A DNA stretch of 64,000 nucleotides from Geothrix sp. (GTDB lineage Bacteria > Acidobacteriota > Holophagae > Holophagales > Holophagaceae): NCBI RefSeq assembly GCF_030219325.1, contig NZ_CP126625.1, positions 2,158,857 through 2,222,856 of the forward strand, written 5' to 3'. The notes below the pieces were generated by a model. The model was given only the letters and a program-made list of their open reading frames with translations, had not been told where the DNA came from and made no database searches. Shown one piece after another: positions 44,112 through 52,687 of the stretch. The position numbers and the translations under genes were made by a program. How positions within the stretch are numbered: position 1 is the first letter of the stretch; every line of letters begins with the position of its first letter.

Positions 44112-45665
44112 ATGAACGCGGACGTCTTCGCCGAGTGGATGCGCCGCCAGGGCTACCGCGTCGTGCGGACCGAGAGCAGCTACTGGTACAACGCGGCCCC
44201 GGGCGTGCTCCAGGCCTTTCCCTACCATTGGGTGATCACCCCCTCCGCCTCGGAGATCCGCCCCCTGATGATGCGGCACGGCATCCTCGCGGTCCGCTAC
44301 TCGACCCCCTTCGAGTTCACGCATGGCGTGGCGAGCTATCACATCACCCTCCGCGAGCCCTACTCCCTCGACCAGCTGAAGGCCCAGGCCCGCAATGGCG
44401 TGAAGACCGGCCTGGACCACTTCCAGATCGAGCGGATCCCCTTCGAACGGCTGGCCACGGAGGGATGGCTTCTGCAGCAGGACACCCTTGACCGGCAGGG
44501 GCGGCTCCGGAGCATGACCCGCGAAACCTGGGAACGCCTCTGCCGGTCGGCCTCCGATCTCGATGGCTTCGAAGCCTGGGCCGCCACCTCCGACGGCGAG
44601 CTCGCGGCCGCGGTCATCGTCGCGCGCCAGCAGTCCATCTTCTCCGTCCCCTTCGCCATGAGCCACCGGCGCTTCCTGGGGAACCACGTGAACAACGCCC
44701 TGTTCTACGCCGTCAGCAAGGAGCTGCTTGGCCGCGAGGGCATCGAGAGCCTGTTCTACACCGTGCAGTCCCTGGATGCGCCGGCCAATGTGGATGAGTT
44801 CAAGTTCCGCATGGGCCTGCAGATCAAGTTCGTCCGCCAGTGCGTGGACTTCAATCCGCTCATCCGTCCGTTCGCCACCCCGATGGCGCACCGGTTCGCC
44901 CGGAAGCTGCTCCAGCAGGACCCTTCGAACCCCCACATCGCCAAGGCGGAAGGCATGCTCAGGTTCCACCTCGAGGGCCGGAAGCCGATCGGGGAACAGG
45001 CCTGGCCGGAACGGCTCCTGGCGGAACGGTCCATGTTCCTGCCGCCCTCGAAGTGCTTCAGGAAGCTGAAGGACATCCTGGTGACGTCGGCCACGCCCTT
45101 CGACATCAATGCCCTGGTGGATCTCCATGGCGTCTGCTTTTCGAAGCACGAGCACATCCCCGTACGGCTGGGCAGGCCCTTCCTCATGGCGGTCTACCGA
45201 TGGTTCGTCTCCTCGCCCGACACCTCCGTGCTGGTGGCACGACAGGGCGGTCGGCTGGTCGGATTCACGACGCTCTCGGACCACCCCTACAACCTGCCCA
45301 TGCTGTGGGCCTGCCGGCGGGAAATGTTCAGGAGCTACCTCCGACATCCTTCGGCCCTCTTCGACCTGGAGCTGTTCCAGCGCCTGGGGGGGATCCTCGC
45401 CAACCGGCTGGGGGGCTCGGCCGAGAAGGTGGCCCAGATCGCCTTCACCGGGGTGGATCCGGCCTTCCAGGGCCAGGGCATCGGGAAGGCCCTGAAGGCA
45501 GCCTCCATCAGCGTCTGCCGCGAGCGGGGCATGGTGGCGATCTCCACCGGCGTCCGCAGGCAGAACCAGCGGGCCCGGAGGCTGAACGAACAGGCGGGGT
45601 TCGTCGAGGTGCCGTCCCTGAGCACTCGACGCCTGGTCTACTTGAGGCTGGACCTCAGGGACTGA
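44112..45665 (+). CDS. FemAB-like/GNAT fusion acyltransferase, paralogue B
   Basis: From ATG 44112 (GGGAGGG upstream) the 517-residue protein aligns along its whole length with paralogue A: FAEWMRRQGYRVVRTESSYW, QAFPYHWVI, DGFEAWAATSDGELAAAVIV, LDAPANVDEFKFRMGL, then the C-terminal GNAT with GRLVGFTTLSDHPY, FQGQGIGKALKAASI and NQRARRLNEQAGFVEVP. The second domain keeps a better acetyl-CoA loop (QGQGIGKA) than paralogue A (RGCGIGRG). The two genes diverge around the carbamoyltransferase/PRODH pair, so they may act on two positions or donors. Confidence 0.78.
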   Translation: MNADVFAEWMRRQGYRVVRTESSYWYNAAPGVLQAFPYHWVITPSASEIRPLMMRHGILAVRYSTPFEFTHGVASYHITLREPYSLDQLKAQARNGVKTGLDHFQIERIPFERLATEGWLLQQDTLDRQGRLRSMTRETWERLCRSASDLDGFEAWAATSDGELAAAVIVARQQSIFSVPFAMSHRRFLGNHVNNALFYAVSKELLGREGIESLFYTVQSLDAPANVDEFKFRMGLQIKFVRQCVDFNPLIRPFATPMAHRFARKLLQQDPSNPHIAKAEGMLRFHLEGRKPIGEQAWPERLLAERSMFLPPSKCFRKLKDILVTSATPFDINALVDLHGVCFSKHEHIPVRLGRPFLMAVYRWFVSSPDTSVLVARQGGRLVGFTTLSDHPYNLPMLWACRREMFRSYLRHPSALFDLELFQRLGGILANRLGGSAEKVAQIAFTGVDPAFQGQGIGKALKAASISVCRERGMVAISTGVRRQNQRARRLNEQAGFVEVPSLSTRRLVYLRLDLRD

Positions 45666-45688
45666 ATTGTTTCGATACGAAACAATTC
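45664..45688 (+). terminator. Perfect hairpin at the end of paralogue B
   Basis: GAATTGTTTCG (45664-45674) and CGAAACAATTC (45678-45688) form a perfect 11-bp stem with a three-base loop, starting inside the stop codon. The stem is AT-rich and no T-tract follows, so it may instead be a protein-binding site or RNA-stability element. Confidence 0.4.
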
Positions 45689-45896
45689 GAGGCCGAGGGG
45701 GCGGTTCTTGAGACGGCCAGATGCAGCCGTGGCGCGTGTTCGGGCCATCCTCGCGATCTCCATGCAAGATTTTGATCGAGCTTCGATATCACGACGAATT
45801 GTCTGGATTTCATTTGGAAAATAGGGATAAATAACCTTCACCACAGCTGCTTTTCGTGATGCACGAACAACGCTGTTCGCTCCATCGGAGGCCAAC

Positions 45897-47081
45897 ATGT
45901 TCTGCGAACATCACACCGCGCCGTGGATCCTGGGATGCCCCCAGGCGGCGTCCGGCCCCTGGGTCCAGGCCCATCTCCGCCGAATCCAAGCGGGCGCCGC
46001 CCTCGCGGCGACGCTGCTGCTGGCGGCCTGCACCGCCCCTGGGATGAAGCTGAATTCCCACCCGAGCCGGCCAGAGAGGTCCGAGGTCGCCGGCCTCGCG
46101 GTGACGCTCCGTCCCATGACGCCCGACGTGGTGGCGACCCAGCGTGCGCCCCAGCCCCCGGCCCTCGACGGCCTGTTCGTCGAGAAGCTGCCTTCCTACC
46201 GCGTGGGAGCCCAGGATGTCCTCCTGGTCACGGTCTGGGACCATCCCGAGATCACCCTTCCCCTGGGCCAGTACCGGACGGATTCGGCCTCGGGGACCGT
46301 GGTGGACGATGACGGCACCATCTTCTTCCCGTACATCGGGCACGTGGCCGTGGCCGGATCGACCATCCCGGAGGTGCGCGCCAGAATCACCACCCAGCTT
46401 GCGAAGGTGCTTCAACGGCCCCAGGCCGACGTCAAGGTGCTGGCCTACCGCTCCCAGAAGGTGTATGTGGGCGGCGAGGTGCGCAATCCCGCCGCCTACA
46501 ACGTCACGGACATCCCCCTCACCCTTTCCGAGGCCATCGCCCGGGCCGGTGGGTTCCTGCCCACCGCCGATGACAGCCATCTGGTCCTGACGCGGGGAAA
46601 CCAGTCCTGGACCCTCAACTTCCAGGTCCTGATGGCCGCCGGAAACCGGCTCGGCCAGATCCTCCTCAAGGATGGCGATTCGCTCTACGTGCCCAGCGGG
46701 AAGGAGAATCCCGTCTATGTGATGGGAGAGGTCACGAGGCCGGGAACCCTGCCCCTGGTCCACGGAAGCCTCTCCCTGGCCCAGGCACTCTCTGAATCAG
46801 GCGGCATCCAGGGGAACAGCGCCGATGCGCGTTCCATCTACGTGATCCGCCAGGGCAGCGCCGTGAACTCGGTGGATGTCTTCCACCTGGACGCGCGCAA
46901 CCCCACGGCCATGGTGCTGGCGGATCGCTTCATCCTGGGCCCTCGCGATATCGTCTACGTGGATGCCGGCACCCTCACGCGCTTCAGCCGGGTCATGACC
47001 ACGCTGGTGCCCACCGTGACCGCCGTCTCCACCACCACCCTCGCCGCCGCAGAGGCCTGGTACTTCAGGAACCGGCGTTGA
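45897..47081 (+). CDS. wza: Polysaccharide export lipoprotein (Wza-like)
   Basis: A 394-residue outer-membrane export protein with a long N-terminal part ending in a lipobox (TLLLAAC, Cys45). A Poly_export domain follows (YRVGAQDVLLVTVWDHPEIT, VDDDGTIFFPYIGHVAVAG), then SLBB repeats (KVYVGGEVRNPAAYNV and VYVMGEVTRPGTLPLVHG). The C-terminal helix (WYFRNRR end) would form the alpha-helical pore ring. GGAGG precedes the ATG. It begins the wza-wzb-wzc and sugar-synthesis operon. Confidence 0.93.
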   Translation: MFCEHHTAPWILGCPQAASGPWVQAHLRRIQAGAALAATLLLAACTAPGMKLNSHPSRPERSEVAGLAVTLRPMTPDVVATQRAPQPPALDGLFVEKLPSYRVGAQDVLLVTVWDHPEITLPLGQYRTDSASGTVVDDDGTIFFPYIGHVAVAGSTIPEVRARITTQLAKVLQRPQADVKVLAYRSQKVYVGGEVRNPAAYNVTDIPLTLSEAIARAGGFLPTADDSHLVLTRGNQSWTLNFQVLMAAGNRLGQILLKDGDSLYVPSGKENPVYVMGEVTRPGTLPLVHGSLSLAQALSESGGIQGNSADARSIYVIRQGSAVNSVDVFHLDARNPTAMVLADRFILGPRDIVYVDAGTLTRFSRVMTTLVPTVTAVSTTTLAAAEAWYFRNRR

Positions 47082-47135
47082 CGGCCACCTTCCAAGCCCC
47101 TCCCCCTGCGTTCCCTTCCCGATCCAAGGCGACCC

Positions 47136-47591
47136 TTGAAATCCATTCTCGTCCTTTGTGAAGGCAACCACTGCCGCAGTCCCATCGCCGAAGCCCTGCT
47201 CCAGGCCGCCCTGGGTCCTGAGGTCCGGGTGGCCTCCGCCGGGCTCAACGCGCTCGAAGGACAGCCTCCGGATCCCGAGGCCATGAACATCTCCCTTCAG
47301 AACGGCCTCGACATCGGCGGACACCGCGGGCGGCAGTGGACCAGCGACATGGCCCTCGGCGCGGATCTGGTCCTGGTGATGGACGAGGGGCAGAAGGCTC
47401 TCTGTGAAGCCCTGGTGCCGAGTGCCCGTGGGCGGGTGTTCCTGCTCGCGCATTGGCTCGCCACCCCGCCGCCGGGGATCCCTGACCCCTACCTCCAGGG
47501 CCCCGAGGCCACTCGGCGGGCCTTCGAACTCATTCATCAATCCGTGGCGGGCTGGCTACCCCGGCTCAAGACGAAGCAAAGGTCGGTATGA
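47136..47591 (+). CDS. wzb: Low-molecular-weight protein tyrosine phosphatase (Wzb-like)
   Basis: A 151-residue phosphatase from a TTG start, with MKSILVLCEGNHCRSPIAEA: the CX5R(S) loop has Cys8, Arg14 and Ser15. The general-acid Asp lies in GIPDPYLQG. Wzb enzymes dephosphorylate the tyrosine tail of the Wzc kinase to cycle polymer assembly. The stop overlaps the start of wzc by four bases (ATGA), so the pair is translationally coupled. Confidence 0.92.
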   Translation: MKSILVLCEGNHCRSPIAEALLQAALGPEVRVASAGLNALEGQPPDPEAMNISLQNGLDIGGHRGRQWTSDMALGADLVLVMDEGQKALCEALVPSARGRVFLLAHWLATPPPGIPDPYLQGPEATRRAFELIHQSVAGWLPRLKTKQRSV

Positions 47592-49804
47592 ACGCCTCCC
47601 ACCCATCGGACCCGCGCTCCCCATCGGGGACTCCAGAGCCCCTCCCCCGGCGGACCAAGCTGTCTGAAGACGGGGAGGACACGGAGATCTTCCCCTGGCT
47701 GGCGGACCTGTGGGAGGGACGGACCCTCGTCTTCGCGTCGGTGGCGATCTTCTTCTTGGCGGGACTGTTCTACGTCTGGTGGGCGCCCCCCCTCTACCAG
47801 AACGAGGCCATGCTCCAGATCCAGGCCAAGAAGGAACGGTCCTCCGACACGGCGTTCACGAAGATGGAGAGCATCTTCTCGGAACCGGTCGAAGCCGCCG
47901 CGGAGATCGAGATCATCCGGAGCAACCTCGTCCTCGGACGCACCGTCGAGGCCCTGGCCCTTGACGTGGTGGCCGAGCCCGAGGTGATGCCCCTGATCGG
48001 CGCGGCCCTGGAGCGCCGGAAGGCCAACCCGGCCCGGCTCGAGATCGAGTCCTTCGAGGTTCCCAAGCCCATCCGCGGCGTGGCCTTCCGCGTCACGTCC
48101 CTCCCCGACGGGGCCTTCCAATGGAGCGCCCCGGACGGGACCATCCTCGGAAAGGGAAGGCAGGGGGAGGAACTCAAGGCGACCTACGCCGGTGAGGCCC
48201 TGAAACTCAAAGTCCGTGAGCTTGTGGCGAACCCGGGCCAGAAATTCCTCCTCTCGGCGAGGCCGATGCAGGATGTCATCGACGGGCTCCGGCAGGACCT
48301 CGACGTCTCCGAACGGGGCAAGCTCACGAACATCCTGGGGCTGACGCTCCGTGGTCCGAACCCGACGAAGTGCCCGGTCATCCTGAACCAGATCATGGAC
48401 CAGTACGTCAGCCACAAACTGGAGCGGAGGCTGGGGACGATTTCCAAGGCCCAGGCGATCCTGCAGGGGAAAATGCCCGAACTGAAGGCCCAGGTGGAAG
48501 CCGCCGAAAGCCGGTTGAACCAGTTCCGGAGCCGGTCCGGCTCCGTCGACCTGTCCAGGGAGGCCGATGTCTACCTCTCGCAAAGCGCCTCCCTGTCCTC
48601 CCAGGTCTCGGCCCTGAAACAGAAGCGGGAGGAGCTGCTCCGCACCTACAAAGAGAACTCGGACGTGGTGGTCACGCTCGACCAGCAGATCGGCAAGCTC
48701 CAGGCGGAGCTGACCCACATCGACTCGAAGGTCCGCGTGATGCCCGGCCTCCAGCAGGAGGTGGTGCGCCTCTCCCGGGACGTGCAGGTCGCGACCGAGC
48801 TGTACACGGCGCTGCTCAACAATGCGCAGCAGCTCCAGATCGCCAGCGCGGGCGACATGGGCAACGTCGTCGTCGTGGACCGGGCCACGGTCAACCTCGA
48901 TCCCATCGCCCCGAAAAAGAACGTCATCCTGCTGCTCTCCCTGCTGCTGGGCTTGGCGGCCGGCAGCGGCTCGGCCATACTCCGGCGGGCGATCCGCCGC
49001 GGGGTCGAGGACCACCGGATCATCGAGACCAAGCTCGGCCTTCCCGTCTTCGTCACGGTGCCGCACAGCAAGGCCCAGCGCGTCCACGACGAAACCATCC
49101 AGCGGAGCACCGGCGGCCTGCACCTGCTCGCGGCCCTGGACCCGGGTGACCTCGCGGTGGAGAGCCTGCGCAGCCTGCGGACGATGCTGAACTTCTACAT
49201 GAAGGATGCCCCGAACCCCGTGATCCTCATCTCGGGCCCGTCTCCGATGATCGGCAAATCCTTCATCAGCGCCAATTTCGCCTGTGTCCTCGCCCAGGCG
49301 GGCTCGAGCGTGCTTCTGATCGACGGCGATCTCCGGCGGGGGAAGCTTCACAAGTATTTCGGGCTGAAGAATCGGCTCAATGGATTCTCCAACGTGGTGT
49401 CCGGGCAGCAGGAGTGGGAGACCATGGTCCAGGCCAGCGGGATCGACGGCCTGGACCTCGTCAGCACGGGCCTGCTCCCACCGAACCCCTCTGACCTGCT
49501 GATGGCACCGCGATTGGCATCCATCTTCGAGCAAGTATCCAAAAAGTACGACTACATCATCGTGGATGCCCCACCCGTGCTTCCCGTCACGGATGCCACG
49601 ATCCTCGGTTCCCACGCCGCGACAGTCCTCATGGTTGCCAAGTTCGGCCAACATCCCCTCGACGAGCTCCGGGCAGCCCAGAAGCGCTTTGAAAGCCACG
49701 GCATTCGTGTTAAAGGTTGTATTTTTAATGACATTAAGCCTGTCGGATGGGGTGGAAATTATCGTCACTATAATTACATCTATAACTATGATCTGAAGAA
49801 ATAG
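47588..49804 (+). CDS. wzc: Polysaccharide co-polymerase/BY-kinase (Wzc-like)
   Basis: The 738-residue protein has a first membrane span (residues 46-64), a periplasmic coiled-coil PCP domain, and a second span (NVILLLSLLLGLAAGSGSA). The cytosolic tyrosine autokinase has Walker A SGPSPMIGKSFIS (about 548-560), Walker A' VLLIDGDLRRG and Walker B YIIVDAPP. The tail (GGNYRHYNYIYNYDLKK) is the Tyr cluster that is autophosphorylated. It controls chain length and export together with Wza and Wzb. Confidence 0.94.
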   Translation: MNASHPSDPRSPSGTPEPLPRRTKLSEDGEDTEIFPWLADLWEGRTLVFASVAIFFLAGLFYVWWAPPLYQNEAMLQIQAKKERSSDTAFTKMESIFSEPVEAAAEIEIIRSNLVLGRTVEALALDVVAEPEVMPLIGAALERRKANPARLEIESFEVPKPIRGVAFRVTSLPDGAFQWSAPDGTILGKGRQGEELKATYAGEALKLKVRELVANPGQKFLLSARPMQDVIDGLRQDLDVSERGKLTNILGLTLRGPNPTKCPVILNQIMDQYVSHKLERRLGTISKAQAILQGKMPELKAQVEAAESRLNQFRSRSGSVDLSREADVYLSQSASLSSQVSALKQKREELLRTYKENSDVVVTLDQQIGKLQAELTHIDSKVRVMPGLQQEVVRLSRDVQVATELYTALLNNAQQLQIASAGDMGNVVVVDRATVNLDPIAPKKNVILLLSLLLGLAAGSGSAILRRAIRRGVEDHRIIETKLGLPVFVTVPHSKAQRVHDETIQRSTGGLHLLAALDPGDLAVESLRSLRTMLNFYMKDAPNPVILISGPSPMIGKSFISANFACVLAQAGSSVLLIDGDLRRGKLHKYFGLKNRLNGFSNVVSGQQEWETMVQASGIDGLDLVSTGLLPPNPSDLLMAPRLASIFEQVSKKYDYIIVDAPPVLPVTDATILGSHAATVLMVAKFGQHPLDELRAAQKRFESHGIRVKGCIFNDIKPVGWGGNYRHYNYIYNYDLKK

Positions 49805-49872
49805 TCGCGACCGGGTGCCCCAAGGCCCCCTTCGGATCCCGCCTTCGCCCGCCCGCGCCAATGGAGGACTTG

Positions 49873-50925
49873 ATGAAAACGATCGCACTCGTCGGATGCG
49901 GACGGATCTCCGCCCGCCACATCCAGGTCCTGACGCAGACGCCCGGCATCCGCCTGGTGGGGGTCTGCGACGTCGTCGAGGAGCGGGCCCGCAAGGCCGC
50001 CGGACCGATCGGCCTGCCCTTCTACACCGATGCGATGGAGATGGTGAAGGCCGAGAAGCCCGACATCATCTCCATCCTGACGGAATCCGGTTCCCACGCC
50101 CGGGTGGCCATCGCCCTGGCTCCGCACGTCTCCGCCGTGGTCGTCGAGAAGCCCATGGCCCTGACCCTCGAGGACGCCGACGAGCTGATCGAGACCTGCG
50201 ACCGGAATGCCACCCGTCTCTTCGTCGTCAAGCAGAACCGGTACAACCCGCCCGTGGTCAAGCTCAGGAAGGCGGTGGATCGCGGCGCCTTCGGCAAGAT
50301 GGTCATGGGCACGGTCCGCGTGCGCTGGTGCCGTGACCAGAGCTACTACGACCAGGATCCCTGGCGGGGGACCTGGCGGGACGATGGCGGGGTATTCACG
50401 AACCAGGCGAGCCATCACATCGACCTGCTCCAGTGGATGATGGGTCCCGTGGAGTCCGTCAAGGCCTATACCGCGACCCGGCTCGTGAAGATCGAATCCG
50501 AGGATACCGGCGTGGCCATCCTGCGATTCAAGAGCGGGGCCCTCGGCGTCATCGAGGCCACGACCGGGTCCCGGCCGAAGGACCTGGAGGGGAGCCTGTC
50601 GGTCCTCGGCGAGAAGGGCTCCGTGGTCATCGGGGGCTTCGCGGTGAACAAGCTGGAGACCTGGAACTTCTCCGATCCCGAGATGATGAAGGAGGTCGCC
50701 GAGGATCCATCACAGGCGGTCCCCAATGTGTACGGCCTCGGCCACCAGGCCTTCTACAACGAGGTGCTGGAATGCATGGAGACCGGCCGGAATCCCATGC
50801 TGGCGGGCCTCGAAGGCAGGAAGTCCCTGGAGATCATCAACGCCCTCTACGAATCCGCGGCCACCGGCCATGAGGTGTTCCTCAGGTTCGTCCCCCATTC
50901 CGTGCTGCTGGGGAGGGGCCGATGA
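49873..50925 (+). CDS. wbpB: UDP-GlcNAcA 3-dehydrogenase-like oxidoreductase (WbpB/WlbA)
   Basis: Gfo/Idh/MocA-family enzyme of 350 residues. GGAGG at 49863-49867 lies between two in-frame ATGs and supports the second at 49873. The NAD site is IALVGCGRISARHI, the VVVEKPMALT motif has the catalytic Lys, and WRGTWRDDGGVFTNQASHHI with LEGSLSVLGEKGSVVIGG is specific for WlbA/WbpB. These oxidise C3 of UDP-GlcNAc uronic acid. The next two genes continue the same path; a WbpA-like dehydrogenase is not in the window. Confidence 0.9.
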   Translation: MKTIALVGCGRISARHIQVLTQTPGIRLVGVCDVVEERARKAAGPIGLPFYTDAMEMVKAEKPDIISILTESGSHARVAIALAPHVSAVVVEKPMALTLEDADELIETCDRNATRLFVVKQNRYNPPVVKLRKAVDRGAFGKMVMGTVRVRWCRDQSYYDQDPWRGTWRDDGGVFTNQASHHIDLLQWMMGPVESVKAYTATRLVKIESEDTGVAILRFKSGALGVIEATTGSRPKDLEGSLSVLGEKGSVVIGGFAVNKLETWNFSDPEMMKEVAEDPSQAVPNVYGLGHQAFYNEVLECMETGRNPMLAGLEGRKSLEIINALYESAATGHEVFLRFVPHSVLLGRGR

Positions 50926-51560
50926 CGGAGACCTGCATCCAGTTCCCCAATGTCCTCCTCGGCGAGGGCGCGGCCATCGATGACTTCGTGATCCTCGGGC
51001 GGGCGCCGAAAGGGGCCCAGCCCGGTTCGCTGGAGCTGGCCATCGGTCCCGGCGCGGTGCTCCGATCCCACTCCGTCCTCTACGCGGGGAGCAGGATCGG
51101 CGCACGGTTCCAGTGTGGACACGGCACCCTCGTCCGCGAACAGTGCACCATCGGCGACGATTGTTCCATCGGATCAGGGACCGTCCTGGAGTTCCTCGTC
51201 ACCCTCGGCGACCGCGTCCGGATCCACTCCAACTGCTTCATTCCAGAACATTCTGTCCTGGAGGACGACTGCTGGATCGGCCCCAACGTCGTGATCACGA
51301 ATGCCAAGTTCCCCCAGACGCCCCGGACGAAGGAACTGCTGGCCGGCGTCCGGATCTGCCAAGGCGCGAAGGTCGGCGCCAACTGCACCCTGCTCCCGGG
51401 CGTCACCATTGGCCGGCATGCCCTGGTGGGCGCCGGCAGCGTCGTCACCAAGGACGTCCCCGAAGGCATGGTCGTGGCCGGCAACCCGGCCCGCGCCCTC
51501 TGCAGGGCCTCGGAGCTCCGCTATCCCGACACCCACGAACCCGTCTATCCAGGAGCCTGA
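50922..51560 (+). CDS. wbpD: UDP-sugar 3-N-acetyltransferase (WbpD/WlbB-like)
   Basis: A 212-residue left-handed beta-helix acyltransferase: hexapeptide turns ([40 protein letters not shown]) and the closing [10 protein letters not shown]. WbpD acetylates UDP-3-amino-GlcNAcA to the 2,3-diacetamido sugar. The assignment depends on context, being coupled by a 4-base overlap (ATGA) to the wbpB-like gene and by 1 base to the wbpE-like aminotransferase. Confidence 0.88.
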   Translation: MTETCIQFPNVLLGEGAAIDDFVILGRAPKGAQPGSLELAIGPGAVLRSHSVLYAGSRIGARFQCGHGTLVREQCTIGDDCSIGSGTVLEFLVTLGDRVRIHSNCFIPEHSVLEDDCWIGPNVVITNAKFPQTPRTKELLAGVRICQGAKVGANCTLLPGVTIGRHALVGAGSVVTKDVPEGMVVAGNPARALCRASELRYPDTHEPVYPGA

Positions 51561-51561
51561 C

Positions 51562-52662
51562 ATGGCCGACTCCACCATCCCGCTGGTCGATCTGAAGGGC
51601 CAATACCAGGGCATCAAGCCCGAGATCGACGCGGCGATCCAGTCGGTCCTCGATACCACCGGCTTCATCCTGGGCCCCCAGGTGGAGGCCTTCGAGAAGG
51701 CCTTCGCCGCATTCTGCGGCGCGGGCCATTGCGTCGCCATGGGGAACGGCACGGATGCCGGGGTGCTGGCCCTGGAGGCGCTCGGGGTCGGTCGGGGCGA
51801 CGAGGTCATCACCGTCTCCCACACGTTCATCGCCACGGCCGAGGCCATCTCCGAGCTGGGCGCCGTGCCCGTCTTCGTGGACGTGCGGAAGGACAGCCTG
51901 CTCATGGACGTCGCGAAGATCGAGGCCGCCATCACGCCGCGGACGCGGGCCATCGTGCCCGTGCACCTCTACGGCCAGACCGTGGACATGGATCCGCTGC
52001 TGCTGATCGCCCGCAGGCACGGCCTGAAGGTCATGGAGGACGCCTGCCAGGCCCATGGCGCAGAGTACAAAGGCCGGCGGGCCGGCTCCATGGGTGACGC
52101 CGCGACCTTCAGCTTCTATCCCGGGAAGAACCTCGGTGCCTATGGCGACGCCGGCGCCGTCGTGACCAACCGGGCCGACCTGGCCGACTGGATCCACCGC
52201 AAGCGCAATCACGGACGGGCAACCAAGTACACCCATGATTTCGTGGGACGGAACTCGCGCATGGACGGCATCCAGGGCGCGGTCCTGAACGTCAAGCTCC
52301 CCCGCCTGGAGGCCTGGAACGCCGACCGGCGCAGGATCGCCGCCCAGTACGACAGCCTGCTGGCCCCGCTCGGCATCCGGCGCGTGGCGACCCAGGAGGA
52401 CTGCCTGCCCGTCTTCCACCTGTACGTCGTCCGCGTGACCGACCGGGCCAGGAAGCTGGAGAACCTCAAGGCCGCGGGCATCGAAGCCGGCATCCACTAC
52501 CCGGTGCCGCTCCACCTGCAGAAGGCCTACCAGCACCTGGGGCTGGCCAAGGGCCACCTGCCCGTCACCGAGACGGCCGCGGATGAGATCCTGTCCCTCC
52601 CCATCTGGCCGGGAATGGGGCTGGACCTGGTGGAACGGGTCGTGGCCGTGCTCAAGGGCTAG
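51562..52662 (+). CDS. wbpE: UDP-3-keto-GlcNAcA aminotransferase-like (WbpE/WlbC)
   Basis: From ATG 51562 (AGGAG upstream) the 366-residue DegT-family PLP enzyme has [16 protein letters not shown] with Lys189, EDACQAHGA (Asp160) and the N-terminal [18 protein letters not shown] of the WbpE/WlbC type. It transaminates the 3-keto sugar made by the upstream WbpB-like enzyme. The gene order (oxidoreductase, acetyltransferase, aminotransferase) is the common wbpB-D-E cluster. Confidence 0.92.
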   Translation: MADSTIPLVDLKGQYQGIKPEIDAAIQSVLDTTGFILGPQVEAFEKAFAAFCGAGHCVAMGNGTDAGVLALEALGVGRGDEVITVSHTFIATAEAISELGAVPVFVDVRKDSLLMDVAKIEAAITPRTRAIVPVHLYGQTVDMDPLLLIARRHGLKVMEDACQAHGAEYKGRRAGSMGDAATFSFYPGKNLGAYGDAGAVVTNRADLADWIHRKRNHGRATKYTHDFVGRNSRMDGIQGAVLNVKLPRLEAWNADRRRIAAQYDSLLAPLGIRRVATQEDCLPVFHLYVVRVTDRARKLENLKAAGIEAGIHYPVPLHLQKAYQHLGLAKGHLPVTETAADEILSLPIWPGMGLDLVERVVAVLKG

Positions 52663-52687
52663 CTTCCGCCACCGATCCCGGTGCCGG

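Noticed and set aside
43615-44115. Plus-strand frame in the divergent region before paralogue B.
   Set aside because: The translation is Arg/Pro/Ser-rich without pattern, and it overlaps the likely minus-strand promoter.
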